NCBI GenBank assembly: GCA_964595945.1
Contig: CAZQSL010000007.1
Location: forward strand, 1-53,518
Reading direction: 5' to 3'
Source of the DNA: CAZQSL01 sp964595945
GTDB taxonomy: Bacteria > UBP15 > UBA6099 > JAJRTR01
DNA length: 53,518 nucleotides
Shown: in pieces, positions 1 through 7,861 of the stretch
Layout: every line of letters begins with the position of its first letter
Numbering within the stretch: position 1 is the stretch's first letter
Made by a program: the position numbers and the translations under genes
Notes under the pieces: model-generated
The model's input: only the letters and a program-made list of their open reading frames with translations
Databases searched by the model: none
Told to the model about the DNA's origin: nothing

Positions 1-1
1 C

Positions 2-754
2 AGGGAGTATTATGAAAAACATCGCTCAAAAGGGCTACGCCCCTTGCCACTGATTGGTATTCCCGTCGGGTGTTCATTTGTCATCCTCGCGTTGCTGTCC
101 ATACATTCAAGGGACAAGTCATTCTATCAGATTTACTTTGCGATTATTGTAACCTTCGTGGTATTGGCATCGCTTGTATATCAGTTTTGCCATGCCGCAA
201 GGGGGTTGCGGTCAATTACGACGGTAGACCTCGCGGTTACCCTTTTCGGCAGTCTCTACGTCGGTGGGTTGCTGAGTTATATATTGCTGATCTGGGGGCT
301 TGGAGTGCGTTATTTTCCAGATGATCCGATCAAGATCAATATGGTTGTATTCATGCCGTTCTGGGCAGCGTACGGCTCCGACAGCGCGGCATTTCTTGTC
401 GGCTCCAAATTCGGAAAAACAAAAATGTTTCCACGCGTCAGTCCCAAAAAGTCAGTACAGGGTGGAGTCGGCGCGCTGATTTCAGTCACTGCCGGTACGA
501 TGATTGTGGGTCATGGACTCGGGTATTCGTTTCCGCTACTCGCTTGCGCCGGCATTCTCACAGGTGTTGCGTCGCAAGCCGGCGATTTCTGCGAATCCGT
601 ATTCAAGCGCGAACACGATGTCAAGGACTCCGGCAGCACTTTTGGTGATACACACGGCGGTTTTCTTGACAAGATGGACAGCATCGTTTTTGTGCTTCCT
701 TTCTTTTACTGCTTCTTTTATTGGTTCCATCCACCATTTGCCACTGCCGGATGA
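2..754 (+). CDS. cdsA: Phosphatidate cytidylyltransferase, 5'-truncated by window edge
   Basis: Makes CDP-diacylglycerol from phosphatidate and CTP at the inner membrane, the entry to phospholipid synthesis. The frame is open to base 2 with no start in the window, so the N-terminus is missing. The visible part has several hydrophobic segments, a DSAAFLVGSKFGK stretch, an SPKKSVQGG motif, and a C-terminal block (SVFKREHDVKDSG then THGGFLDKMD) that matches the CdsA signature S-x-x-K-R-x4-K-D...H-G-G-x-x-D-R-x-D, with Lys in place of the usual Arg in the last DRxD. A Rho-independent terminator follows about 75 bases later, so this is probably the last gene of its operon. The family call is firm; only the missing N-terminus limits it. 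Confidence 0.93.
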   Translation, partial: REYYEKHRSKGLRPLPLIGIPVGCSFVILALLSIHSRDKSFYQIYFAIIVTFVVLASLVYQFCHAARGLRSITTVDLAVTLFGSLYVGGLLSYILLIWGLGVRYFPDDPIKINMVVFMPFWAAYGSDSAAFLVGSKFGKTKMFPRVSPKKSVQGGVGALISVTAGTMIVGHGLGYSFPLLACAGILTGVASQAGDFCESVFKREHDVKDSGSTFGDTHGGFLDKMDSIVFVLPFFYCFFYWFHPPFATAG

Positions 755-827
755 GCCGTTTTTTTCGTTGACTACTACGTGTCTGTCTGGACATATATAT
801 GGGTTCGACAGCAGAATACGGGATAAT

Positions 828-854
828 AAAAGCCCCTCGTTGAGAGGGGCTTTT
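828..854 (+). terminator. Rho-independent terminator after cdsA
   Basis: Perfect 11-bp inverted repeat AAAAGCCCCTC / GAGGGGCTTTT with a 5-base loop (GTTGA). The GC-rich core is flanked by A and T runs, so it could stop transcription from either side. Confidence 0.9.
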
Positions 855-1260
855 GGGTCGATCCAGCGACAGGGCAAGGTGATCGCGGGATCAATTTGTC
901 GATGTTGTGCGAACGGCAAATATATGAATAATGGAACCGCTGCGATATCGTCACGGATTTCCTGGCAGCTTTGCGTTTGCATCGCTGTGTCTTATATCAC
1001 GTAACGCTATCAGTTGCATTTGCCGCCCGGTTTCCCCGGCACTTCGATTGACATTGTACCGGACGCATGGGGTAGCCGGCGCCCGCCGGCGCGGCCCGGT
1101 CGCGACTGCTGATTGTGACATGGTTGCTCCATGGCAACTTGTGTCCGCTCCGATAATTGTATTAGTTTGCCGGAGAGGGGGGGGGAGGTGCTTACAGTCG
1201 GTCCGCTGTCGGGGAAACGGTATATGCAACTGGCGGTTCAAGGTTCAGGGCTTCAGGTTT
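855..1260. other. Intergenic, no recognisable gene
   Basis: About 400 bases between the cdsA terminator and the stop of the acidic orphan gene. Short overlapping frames exist on both strands but none has a ribosome site or a recognisable product. There is a G9 run near 1177-1185. I see nothing else. Confidence 0.5.
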
Positions 1261-1848
1261 TCAGGAAGCGTAAGCCGATGATCTGGCAAGTGATTCGTTG
1301 ATAGCTGTCACGATGTCCTCAAGATAATCCGGAGAATTGGCGTTTGCTGAATACCCGGCAAGCTTTTCGAGAAAATCGGTGATCAGGGACTGTGATGACG
1401 AGGTAGAGCTGTTGCTGAGATAAGCGGATATTTTAGACTGGACGGACATGCTTGTGGATATGGATTCGTCCGAGTCGATTTCCGGTGGTGGCGGAGGCTG
1501 AAGTGCGGCGAGGTCGCCGCTTTCCGCGGCTTCACGGAACCGGTCAGCGATACTGAGCAGCATTTGCGCCTGGTCGCTGTCTTCATCCTCGACTGCTTCG
1601 GCTTCGGCTTCGAGTTCGTCTGCGATCGTATTCATGAGTTCCGTAAATTGTTCCGGGTCCTCATTTTTGAGAGATTCGAGGCTGGATAACAGCTCTGCTG
1701 GTGAAGAAAAGGAGACATTTTCTCCGAGCGAATAACCGGTCTGGCTATTTGCATCGATGACTGCGTCTTCCATTGCGGTATCAATTTTATTTTTCATCAG
1801 TAGAAACGCGTTTTTCATTGTGCTGATTGACAACCCTGAAATGTCCAT
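1261..1848 (-). CDS. Hypothetical acidic protein
   Basis: 195 residues, not recognised. The start is supported by a GAGGTGAG ribosome site just upstream. The protein is rich in Asp, Glu, Ser and Ala, with a helical N-terminal third, an acidic central stretch (about residues 70-115), a PPPPP run near 117-121 and a Ser/Thr-rich linker followed by a short helical C-terminus. No signal peptide or membrane segment is visible, so it is probably cytosolic. It is the last of four minus-strand genes after the ECF sigma factor, but the 107-base gap to the preceding gene leaves room for its own promoter. Confidence 0.6.
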   Translation of the reverse strand: MDISGLSISTMKNAFLLMKNKIDTAMEDAVIDANSQTGYSLGENVSFSSPAELLSSLESLKNEDPEQFTELMNTIADELEAEAEAVEDEDSDQAQMLLSIADRFREAAESGDLAALQPPPPPEIDSDESISTSMSVQSKISAYLSNSSTSSSQSLITDFLEKLAGYSANANSPDYLEDIVTAINESLARSSAYAS

Positions 1849-1955
1849 GTCTCACCTCTGTGTGAATATTATGAGCAACCCGAATCCATCGGGAGGCAGC
1901 GAACTTCCGGTAGTGGCGGCAGACGTTGCGGAATGAGGAACGGTTATTGGGGCAG

Positions 1956-2495
1956 CTACTCCTCCGGCCAGCCATTTTCACCGGGACCGTTTTCCCGGTC
2001 AGTATCCGGTTCGCCGCGTTTCATCCCCGGGCTGCCGGGGTCACCTTTCGGGCCAGGCCCCATTCTGTCACCGGGTATCATGCCCATGCCATCCTTGTCG
2101 ACCTGAGATATGATTTTCCTGAATTTTTCTTTCTGTTTGTCATCAAGCACATCCATTATCTGCGAGTCAAGTTTTTTCCTGTTGCGGTCAAGGATTTTGC
2201 GTATTTCCGCCTGATCGGCGGCAAAGCCGGCCTCGCCGTTTTTGAACAGCTCTTTTACCCGCTCTGTCTGCTCATCATTGAGATCAAGTTCCTGCGCAAG
2301 CTTCAGTACGATGAAATCTCTCGTTTTACTGCGATCCCTGTCATTATCGCGGGGGCCATTATTGCCCGGCGGCATTCTGTCGTGTCTTGCGGCGCGTCCC
2401 ATCATAAAACGTGGAGCCGTATAGAGCCCGCATATGAATCCCGTTGCAAACACGAGCAACAAAGTGACTGTGAAAATTGCTTTTCCCTTGGTCAT
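1956..2495 (-). CDS. Periplasmic Spy/CpxP-like (heavy-metal resistance type) protein
   Basis: 179 residues. An N-terminal hydrophobic segment (about residues 5-27) is a signal or membrane anchor. The central part is helical and charged, with 'LAQELDLNDEQTERVKELF' near 66-84, and matches the helical hairpin pattern of Spy/CpxP/ZraP-like periplasmic proteins, which act as chaperones or envelope-stress sensors. The tail from about residue 139 is rich in Gly, Pro, Asp and Met and looks disordered. A ribosome site AAGGAAA precedes the ATG. It lies 52 bases after the anti-sigma gene, so it may be a regulon member or accessory of that sigma system. The family call is moderate because these proteins diverge quickly. 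Confidence 0.65.
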   Translation of the reverse strand: MTKGKAIFTVTLLLVFATGFICGLYTAPRFMMGRAARHDRMPPGNNGPRDNDRDRSKTRDFIVLKLAQELDLNDEQTERVKELFKNGEAGFAADQAEIRKILDRNRKKLDSQIMDVLDDKQKEKFRKIISQVDKDGMGMIPGDRMGPGPKGDPGSPGMKRGEPDTDRENGPGENGWPEE

Positions 2496-2547
2496 GACTG
2501 TTTCCTTTTTCTTATTATTATTGTGCGACTGTCAGCCAGTCGTATAA

Positions 2548-3045
2548 CTACTGTACCCGGCATGAGTAGCATTCTGACAAATAAGAGTAAAATCCATCCG
2601 GTATATCGTCGGTGCTCTTGATGATGCCATTGTCGCCGGACGCGCCCGCGATATATGAGTAATAATCGCCTGCCGGGGAACTTGTAATTGTGCGGCTCGG
2701 CGCGACAGCCTCAAGGACAAAAAACACGCACAACAGTATCGCGCAGATAGCTGTTGCCACCGGAAAGAATTTTCTGCTGTGAAATTCGATCGAATCCCTG
2801 CTGCGATCCGCAACGAATGTTTTCCTGTCGTTTCTGATGCGGTATAGGATCAGATGGTCGATGCCGGAGGGCGGCGGGATATCTTTGAGCGTTTCGCTAT
2901 ACTCCGCCACTTTTCTGATCTGGGACAGATACCCCGCGCAGTGAGCGCAGTTATCGATATGCCCCTCGACTATTGCCGCATCGAGCGAATTGAGTTCGCC
3001 GTCCACATAGCGGCTGATCTGCTTTTTGAATTTTGTATGTTTCAT
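2548..3045 (-). CDS. Anti-sigma factor with zinc-finger N-terminus
   Basis: 165 residues. The N-terminal 40 residues carry the ZAS-type zinc motif H29-x3-C33-x2-C36 (GHIDNCAHC), known to bind zinc and hold ECF sigma factors. One transmembrane segment lies at about residues 96-116, followed by a short extracytoplasmic tail ending in a Cys-containing stretch. Its ATG overlaps the stop of the sigma gene by four bases (ATGA), the classic translational coupling of ECF sigma/anti-sigma pairs. It should sit in the inner membrane and release the sigma factor on an envelope signal, probably after proteolysis. Confidence 0.88.
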   Translation of the reverse strand: MKHTKFKKQISRYVDGELNSLDAAIVEGHIDNCAHCAGYLSQIRKVAEYSETLKDIPPPSGIDHLILYRIRNDRKTFVADRSRDSIEFHSRKFFPVATAICAILLCVFFVLEAVAPSRTITSSPAGDYYSYIAGASGDNGIIKSTDDIPDGFYSYLSECYSCRVQ

Positions 3046-3599
3046 ATTTTCTCCTCCGTTGACATGGAGGCGCTGGCCAGTTCTCTCCTCAGGGTTTCCC
3101 GTGCTCTGTAGAGGCGGGATTCGACTGTGCCGATGCTTATCCCTAATATTTCACTGATCTCCCTGTAACTCTTCTCCTCGACTTCTTTCAACACTATCAC
3201 CATTCTGTACTTTGACGGCAGCCGGTTGAGCGCTTTTCTTACATTGTTTTCCATCTCCTTTGTGAGATATGCCGATTCGGGTTCCTGATATGAGGATGAC
3301 ACCGGCGAGTAGCCTGTAACATTTCCGCCGCCGAACAACTTTCTCAACCGTGATTCTTTTTCGGCCTTGCGTATATGATCATTGACCGTGTTTATCATGA
3401 TGCGGTAGAGCCATGTCGACATACTCGCTCCGCTCCTGTAGTTGGGCAAAGCCCTGTGAGCTTTCAGGAAAACCTCCTGCGTCAACTCCTCCGCGTCAGC
3501 TCTGTTGCCGACCATGCAATGTATTGTGTTGTAGACTCTGCCACTATATTCCCGTACGAGTGTTTCGATACTGGCATGAGATGATTCTATGTTTGTCAT
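3042..3599 (-). CDS. ECF-type RNA polymerase sigma factor
   Basis: 185 residues from the chosen ATG. Region 2 carries 'NRADAEELTQEVFLKAHRAL' and the WLYRIMINT helix. Region 4 has 'LPSKYRMVIVLKEVEEKSYR' and 'ISIGTVESRLYRARETLRR', the usual -35-binding helix-turn-helix. The frame stays open 43 codons further upstream to a TTG at 3728, but that extension has no family similarity and runs through a dispersed palindromic repeat (3681-3705), so I prefer the internal ATG, although its ribosome site (GCGGAA) is weak. It is coupled to the downstream anti-sigma gene. Expected role: envelope-stress transcription, probably with autoregulation. Confidence 0.9.
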   Translation of the reverse strand: MTNIESSHASIETLVREYSGRVYNTIHCMVGNRADAEELTQEVFLKAHRALPNYRSGASMSTWLYRIMINTVNDHIRKAEKESRLRKLFGGGNVTGYSPVSSSYQEPESAYLTKEMENNVRKALNRLPSKYRMVIVLKEVEEKSYREISEILGISIGTVESRLYRARETLRRELASASMSTEEKI

Positions 3600-4117
3600 A
3601 CGTTCCGCATCTTCGTTTTGCTTTGACTTTTTAGACGGGGCCGCGCTCCCGTTATTCCCTGGAAAGAAAAAAAGATTCAACCCGCATCCTGCAATAGAAT
3701 TCGGGGGGGCAACCTTTCCCCTTGCCAAATAAACCGGTACGGTAAAAATATGGTTCTCTACCCGTGGGTGTACTCATTATGGGTTTCGTCAGCGATGGAT
3801 GCCGCGCGCAGCCAATAACCCCGAGGAGAATTTGCCGGCCATGCCAGAGGCGTTTCGTGAAATGACTGTCGCAACTGGTTCGTCAATTTGCTCGTCTATG
3901 GCGATGCTGGGCACATGCCTCCAGGCATACTCATCCGAGAGCGCCTTGAATCCATGCAAAAACCGGTGCAATCCCCCGATAGCAATTCCATCCGGCTCCT
4001 GCCGGATATCTCCGGCACGCGGGTTCCCCGGGCACAAATGCCATGAGCTAACTGCCTGACCGTGTGCTGATGGCCAAAGCAAAGCTAAACCCAGAGCGAA
4101 AAGCCTGGCAGCATCAT
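3600..4117. other. Intergenic, one palindromic repeat, no supported gene
   Basis: About 520 bases upstream of the ECF sigma gene. It contains one copy of the CCCGAATTCTATTGC palindrome family and G-rich runs. Two overlapping frames of 86-97 codons around 3789-4082 lie on opposite strands, lack ribosome sites and have no recognisable product, so I do not call them. Confidence 0.5.
3681..3705 (-). repeat. Dispersed 25-bp palindromic repeat, copy 1
   Basis: Read on the minus strand, it begins CCCGAATTCTATTGC and ends AGGATGCGGG, pairing into an imperfect hairpin around the ATTGC centre. The same element occurs at 17733, 29468, 36645, 37258 and 39579. Confidence 0.75.
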
Positions 4118-4408
4118 TCAGATTTTGTCTATGAGAGCGCCGTCGAGAATGCTGTCGACAATAGTTTCGCTGCTCATCCTGGCGGACAATGTATTCCGTG
4201 TCTCGGTCGAAACCGCTTCCGCAGAGAGTTTTTCGTAACTCTCTCTGAGTCGCTGGAGCAGTTTTGCCGTAGTTGACACATCTACGCTGTCACCCGAACC
4301 GACCGCCGCATAAGCAGTCGTAGCCACAGACTTTCTGAACGATGCGGTCCTTCGGGGCTCCTCTGTTTTCTGCGGAGCGTTGTGGTTTTTTATATTCCCG
4401 ATTTCCAT
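4118..4408 (-). CDS. flgM: FlgM-like anti-sigma-28 factor
   Basis: 96 residues from the chosen ATG. The N-terminus (MEIGNIKNHN) resembles FlgM starts. The second half (DSVDVSTTAKLLQRLRESYE and on to the C-terminal helices) follows the FlgM pattern 'D-x-V-x-I-S...helix...R...I-x-x-x-I-L'. FlgM binds the flagellar sigma-28 and is exported when the hook is complete. The frame is open nine codons upstream to a GTG at 4435, but a perfect AGGAGG lies inside that extension and the predicted transcription start is near 4430, so the ATG at 4408 is favoured. A strong sigma-28-type promoter sits directly upstream, as expected for flgM autoregulation. Similarity is weak at sequence level; the promoter is what raises the confidence. 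Confidence 0.65.
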   Translation of the reverse strand: MEIGNIKNHNAPQKTEEPRRTASFRKSVATTAYAAVGSGDSVDVSTTAKLLQRLRESYEKLSAEAVSTETRNTLSARMSSETIVDSILDGALIDKI

Positions 4409-4435
4409 GACTGCATCTATTCCTCCTACTCGCAC

Positions 4436-4462
4436 TAATCGACCGGAATCATGGAAACTTTA
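4436..4462 (-). promoter_or_regulatory. Sigma-28-type promoter for the FlgM-like gene
   Basis: Minus strand TAAAGTTT, 11-base spacer, GTCGATTA. The enterobacterial FliA consensus is TAAAGTTT-N11-GCCGATAA, so the -35 matches 8/8, the spacer exactly and the -10 6/8. The start site should fall near 4430, just before the AGGAGG. Confidence 0.8.
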
Positions 4463-4596
4463 GCCTATCATATAAAATTACTTTTGTCTGAATCCTGGAG
4501 GATGCGGGGATTGCCTTTATAAGCCGCCACAGACATGTTTTTCGCCCTCTGTGCGATACAAGTTTGTCCACAACCAGCCGGTTGCGATACACAATG

Positions 4597-4609
4597 GTGC
4601 AATTTGCAC
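4597..4609. promoter_or_regulatory. Small perfect palindrome upstream of amtB, possible operator
   Basis: GTGCAATTTGCAC, 6-bp arms around one base, about 170 bases upstream of the sigma-54 promoter. That distance suits an enhancer site, but the half-site order is the reverse of the canonical NtrC box, so the assignment is only a suggestion. Confidence 0.3.
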
Positions 4610-4767
4610 AGATGAGCCTAATGTTGTGTATCAGGCGGTGGGGAATCATCCATTTGCCTCCATATCCATAGCCAGCGGGCCAATATGTTGATTATCGCTC
4701 GTTGCTCATTGTTATTCACAGGATAATCGACGAATGTCTCAGGGTGTTACATGTGTTTTTCGAGTCT

Positions 4768-4783
4768 TGGCACAGTATTTGCA
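4768..4783 (+). promoter_or_regulatory. Sigma-54 promoter of amtB-glnK
   Basis: TGGCACAGTATTTGCA fits the sigma-54 consensus TGGCACR-N4-TTGCW at every fixed position, including GG at -24 and GC at -12. The start site should be near 4794, giving a 5' leader of roughly 185 bases before amtB. This predicts nitrogen control by an NtrC-type activator, which is not in the window. Confidence 0.9.
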
Positions 4784-4979
4784 TTAGGTGGTTTGCAAGC
4801 ATGTCCGTAGCTGGTTAAGGGGCAAATCTGAAAATGTGGAAAGGGGGAGAGTAGGGGGAAGGCCTGCAAAAGGTGCGGCAGCATAGGGCTTGAAGCATCA
4901 GAGCAGAATAATAGAAGAGCGACAGCGGTCCCGAGATATAAATAATGGGAAAAATGTGATACGAAAGAGGATGTGAAAA

Positions 4980-6317
4980 ATGATTACTACCAGATTGGCC
5001 CGAAAAGTGGTGAAAACAATCCCGGCAGGCCTCGCGGTTGCCGCAAGTTTTTCGGGCAAAGCGTTTGGTGCGGAAAGCGCGGCACAAGTGAATACCGGTG
5101 ACACTGCGTGGGTACTCGTTTCTGCGGCGCTTGTGCTATTTATGACAGTCGGGCTCGCGTTTTTTTATGGTGGGCTCGTGAGAAGAAAAAATGTGCTATC
5201 CATTATGATGCAGTGTCTCTTCGCAATGGGAATCATCAGTATCCAGTGGGTTTTATTCGGGTATAGCCTGTCATTCGGCCCGGATGTCAAAGGGCTCATA
5301 GGCAACCTTGACTGGGCAGGCCTCAAAGGAGTCGGCGGCGCGCCGCACGATGTATACGGTCCGACGATCCCGCACCTCGCCTTTATGATTTTCCAGGCGA
5401 TGTTCGCCATAATCACACCCGCTCTGATTTGTGGAGCGTTTGCGGAAAGAATGAAATTTTCGGCTTATGTCATTTTTATATTGCTGTGGAGCACGTTTGT
5501 GTATGACCCGGTCTGTCACTGGGTATGGGGTGGCGGGTTCATCGGGAAAATGGGAGCGCTTGATTTCGCTGGAGGCACGGTCGTGCACATGACGGCAGGC
5601 ATCGCGGCACTCGTCACCGCTCTCATGCTTGGCAAGAGGATAGGATATCCCGACAGGGGCGTGTCTCCTCACAATCTCCCCTTTTCGATGATCGGCGCGG
5701 GCATATTGTGGTTCGGCTGGTTTGGATTTAATGCCGGGAGCGCACTTGGGGCCAACGGGCTTGCCGCAAGCGCATTCGTCGCCACCAACATGGCCGCCGC
5801 AGCCGCCGGTCTCGCATGGGCATTGCTCGAGTGGGCTACCTGCGCAGCGAAGCCCACCATGCTCGGTACCATTACCGGCGTCGTGGCCGGACTCGTCGCC
5901 ATCACGCCGGCATCGGGATTTGTCGGCCCGGTATCGGCAATCGTTATCGGGGCGACATCGAGTGTCGTCTGCTTTTTCGTGGTGACCAAGCTCAAGCCGA
6001 AGCTCGGCTTCGATGACTCTCTCGACGCTTTTGGAGTACATGGCATCGGTGGCATCTGGGGCGCACTCCTGACCGGTCTCTTTGCCACGAAACTCGTCAA
6101 TCCGGCCGCAGCCGACGGACTGTTCTTCGGCAATCCTGCTCTGTTTATCGCACAGCTCAAGGCTTCGGCTATCACGATCGTTTACACTGCTGTCGTTACG
6201 GCTGTTATCCTGAAGGTCATCGACCTTATTGTGGGACTCAAGGTATCACCCACTGACGAGCGCATCGGCCTCGATGTCACTCAGCATCACGAACGCGGCT
6301 ACACACTCATCGACTGA
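4980..6317 (+). CDS. amtB: Ammonium transporter AmtB
   Basis: 445 residues, full length for the Amt/Rh family, which conducts ammonium across the inner membrane. The N-terminus looks like a cleavable signal (AAASFSGKAFGAE near 24-36), as in other bacterial Amt proteins. About eleven membrane segments follow. The twin pore histidines are visible in 'GGTVVHMTAGIAAL' and 'FGVHGIGGIWGALLTGLFA'. The cytoplasmic tail (KVSPTDERIGLDVTQHHERG) is the usual end and contacts the PII protein. An AGAGG ribosome site lies nine bases before the ATG. It is paired with the PII gene 32 bases downstream and driven by a near-perfect sigma-54 promoter. Confidence 0.97.
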   Translation: MITTRLARKVVKTIPAGLAVAASFSGKAFGAESAAQVNTGDTAWVLVSAALVLFMTVGLAFFYGGLVRRKNVLSIMMQCLFAMGIISIQWVLFGYSLSFGPDVKGLIGNLDWAGLKGVGGAPHDVYGPTIPHLAFMIFQAMFAIITPALICGAFAERMKFSAYVIFILLWSTFVYDPVCHWVWGGGFIGKMGALDFAGGTVVHMTAGIAALVTALMLGKRIGYPDRGVSPHNLPFSMIGAGILWFGWFGFNAGSALGANGLAASAFVATNMAAAAAGLAWALLEWATCAAKPTMLGTITGVVAGLVAITPASGFVGPVSAIVIGATSSVVCFFVVTKLKPKLGFDDSLDAFGVHGIGGIWGALLTGLFATKLVNPAAADGLFFGNPALFIAQLKASAITIVYTAVVTAVILKVIDLIVGLKVSPTDERIGLDVTQHHERGYTLID

Positions 6318-6349
6318 AGTCAGCGCACTCAAGAAAGGATTGGACAGAC

Positions 6350-6691
6350 ATGAAATACATAATAGCTATCATACAGCCAGACAGGCTCGAAAAGGTACAA
6401 CAGAAACTTGTCGATACCGAAATCAACCTCATGACAGTCAGTGAGGTGCTCGGACACGGACGGCAGAAAGGCACAGCCCAGGTATACCGGGGTCAGCGCG
6501 AGTCCGGCAATCTGTTGCGGAAAGTCAAACTCGAAATCGCCGTCAATGACGAATTCGTGGCTCCCGCGCTCAACGCCATAATCGAGGGTGCACGCACCGG
6601 CGAGATCGGCGACGGAAAGATATTCATTATGAACCTCGAAGATACCATACGTATCAGGACCGGCGAAACCGGCAGCGCAGCCATCGGCTGA
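6350..6691 (+). CDS. glnK: PII nitrogen regulatory protein (GlnK/GlnB type), lacking Tyr51
   Basis: 113 residues, standard PII length. It senses ATP/ADP and 2-oxoglutarate as a trimer and blocks AmtB when nitrogen is plentiful. The start (MKYIIAIIQPDRLEKV), T-loop base (GHGRQKGTAQVYRG), B-loop (TGEIGDGKIF) and C-terminal RIRTGETG are all intact. In the T-loop, Tyr46 is present but position 51, the uridylylated Tyr of E. coli GlnB/GlnK, is Glu (YRGQRESGN). Control by GlnD-type uridylylation is therefore unlikely. Adjacency to amtB under the same sigma-54 promoter supports the GlnK role. Confidence 0.95.
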   Translation: MKYIIAIIQPDRLEKVQQKLVDTEINLMTVSEVLGHGRQKGTAQVYRGQRESGNLLRKVKLEIAVNDEFVAPALNAIIEGARTGEIGDGKIFIMNLEDTIRIRTGETGSAAIG

Positions 6692-6774
6692 CGCTCTCGA
6701 TGGCCCGGCGCAATTATTGAGACAGCTTACGGTGCATCCCCCTGTGCCCGTTTGCGGCAGCACATAAGTATCAG

Positions 6775-6817
6775 GAAAGGCCTTTCTCATCCCCGGGAAG
6801 GCCTTTTCATTTTTTAT
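6775..6817 (+). terminator. Rho-independent terminator of amtB-glnK
   Basis: Stem AAAGGCCTT / AAGGCCTTT around a 13-base loop, followed by TTTTCATTTTTT. It closes the two-gene nitrogen operon. Confidence 0.88.
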
Positions 6818-7225
6818 CCTGATCGTTTCCGAAACTCACATGTTCATACATAAATCCGGTTTTTCATCCATGATTTCGGAGATAGAAAATCTGTAAGGTT
6901 TACTGTATTTTTTGCGGCGGGAGGGCCGAAAGGCATTGTTATCCTGAACACTCCTGCATATAGCGCCTGATGGATACTGGATGTCCGGTGATGGGCAGAC
7001 AACGCCCCTATTGACGAAACGGCCATTAGTGATAATCATGTAAGAGTTTTGAAAAATGGAAGTAACACATGTACTTGCCGTATCAGTGTCTGTAATCAAT
7101 GCGTATGCGAAGTACAAGACAAGCAATAACAGGCAGGATGTTACAGTGTCTCGCGACAAGCTGCACCAGTCGCTATCCCAGTCGTGGCAGCTACTGCTCC
7201 CGACCGGCAAAATGATCGGAGAAAA
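6818..7225. other. Intergenic, no supported gene or site
   Basis: About 400 bases before the VTT-domain gene. A long minus-strand frame (6836-7363) overlaps it but has no family features and runs antisense into a real gene. I find no convincing promoter. Confidence 0.4.
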
Positions 7226-7744
7226 ATGATAGCCTATCTGATAGCCCCCGTCCTCGCTCTCATTTCGAGCATATTTATCTTCCTGCCATCCGAACTTGTC
7301 ATCCTGATCCTCGCCAACATGAACGAAGTCAAGACAATCCCGGTCAACATTGCGTTTCTCCACATAAACACCGTGATCGATCTTTCGCGCTATGGCACGG
7401 ATTTTCCGTGGTTATTGCCCTTTGCGATGGCACTGGGCAGCAACATCGGGAGTACATTTTACTACTTCATGGGGACCGGCGCTCTCAGGGTCAGTGAAAA
7501 GTTCACCGACAAAATCAACTCGTTCGACTTCAACAAGCTCGGGAAGACCCGGGATACGGTCGTGTTCGTATCAGGCGTCATCAGCGTGCCGCCGGTCTCT
7601 CTTACGGCTATCGCGTCGGGCATGATCAAGTACAGATATATCCGGTATTTCATCGTGTCGTTTTCGGGTAAAGTCTGCCGGTACTATCTTGTGCTGATTG
7701 CCGGGCAGTTTGCCATAGACTCACTCAAGAAATTTCTGAGCTGA
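7226..7744 (+). CDS. VTT/SNARE-associated (DedA-like) membrane protein
   Basis: 172 residues from the ATG at 7226, which has a GGAG just upstream; a GTG 14 codons earlier (7184) is the alternative. Membrane segments are visible near residues 4-25, 55-80 and 110-165. The block 'SGVISVPPVSLTAIASGMIK' followed by a Gly-Lys-Val-Cys-Arg-Tyr helix resembles the conserved half of VTT-domain (DedA/TMEM41-type) proteins, where a re-entrant Pro-rich loop precedes an Arg-containing helix. DedA relatives take part in lipid scrambling and membrane homeostasis, but the substrate here cannot be told. It stands alone and converges on the cyclase operon. Confidence 0.6.
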   Translation: MIAYLIAPVLALISSIFIFLPSELVILILANMNEVKTIPVNIAFLHINTVIDLSRYGTDFPWLLPFAMALGSNIGSTFYYFMGTGALRVSEKFTDKINSFDFNKLGKTRDTVVFVSGVISVPPVSLTAIASGMIKYRYIRYFIVSFSGKVCRYYLVLIAGQFAIDSLKKFLS

Positions 7745-7861
7745 ACGGGACACACATCTCACCCAGGAGTGGGCAGATCGTCAGGCGGCTCCAGAAGGAA
7801 TGCCGGATGAAGCCTGCGGAAAAACATGCTCCGATGTGGTATGCCGAGCGGCTGGAGAGGG

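Noticed and set aside
755..827. GGGTTCGACA near 800 considered as a tRNA T-loop
   Set aside because: No acceptor stem, D arm or anticodon arm can be formed around it.
3789..4082. Overlapping open frames of 86-97 codons on both strands upstream of the ECF sigma gene
   Set aside because: No ribosome site, no recognisable domain, and the two strands compete. Treated as non-coding.
4449..4649. 66-codon minus-strand frame upstream of amtB
   Set aside because: Overlaps the sigma-28-type promoter and shows no ribosome site or domain.
6836..7363. 175-codon minus-strand frame between the PII terminator and the VTT gene
   Set aside because: Runs antisense through the start of a real membrane protein gene; composition is that of an antisense shadow.
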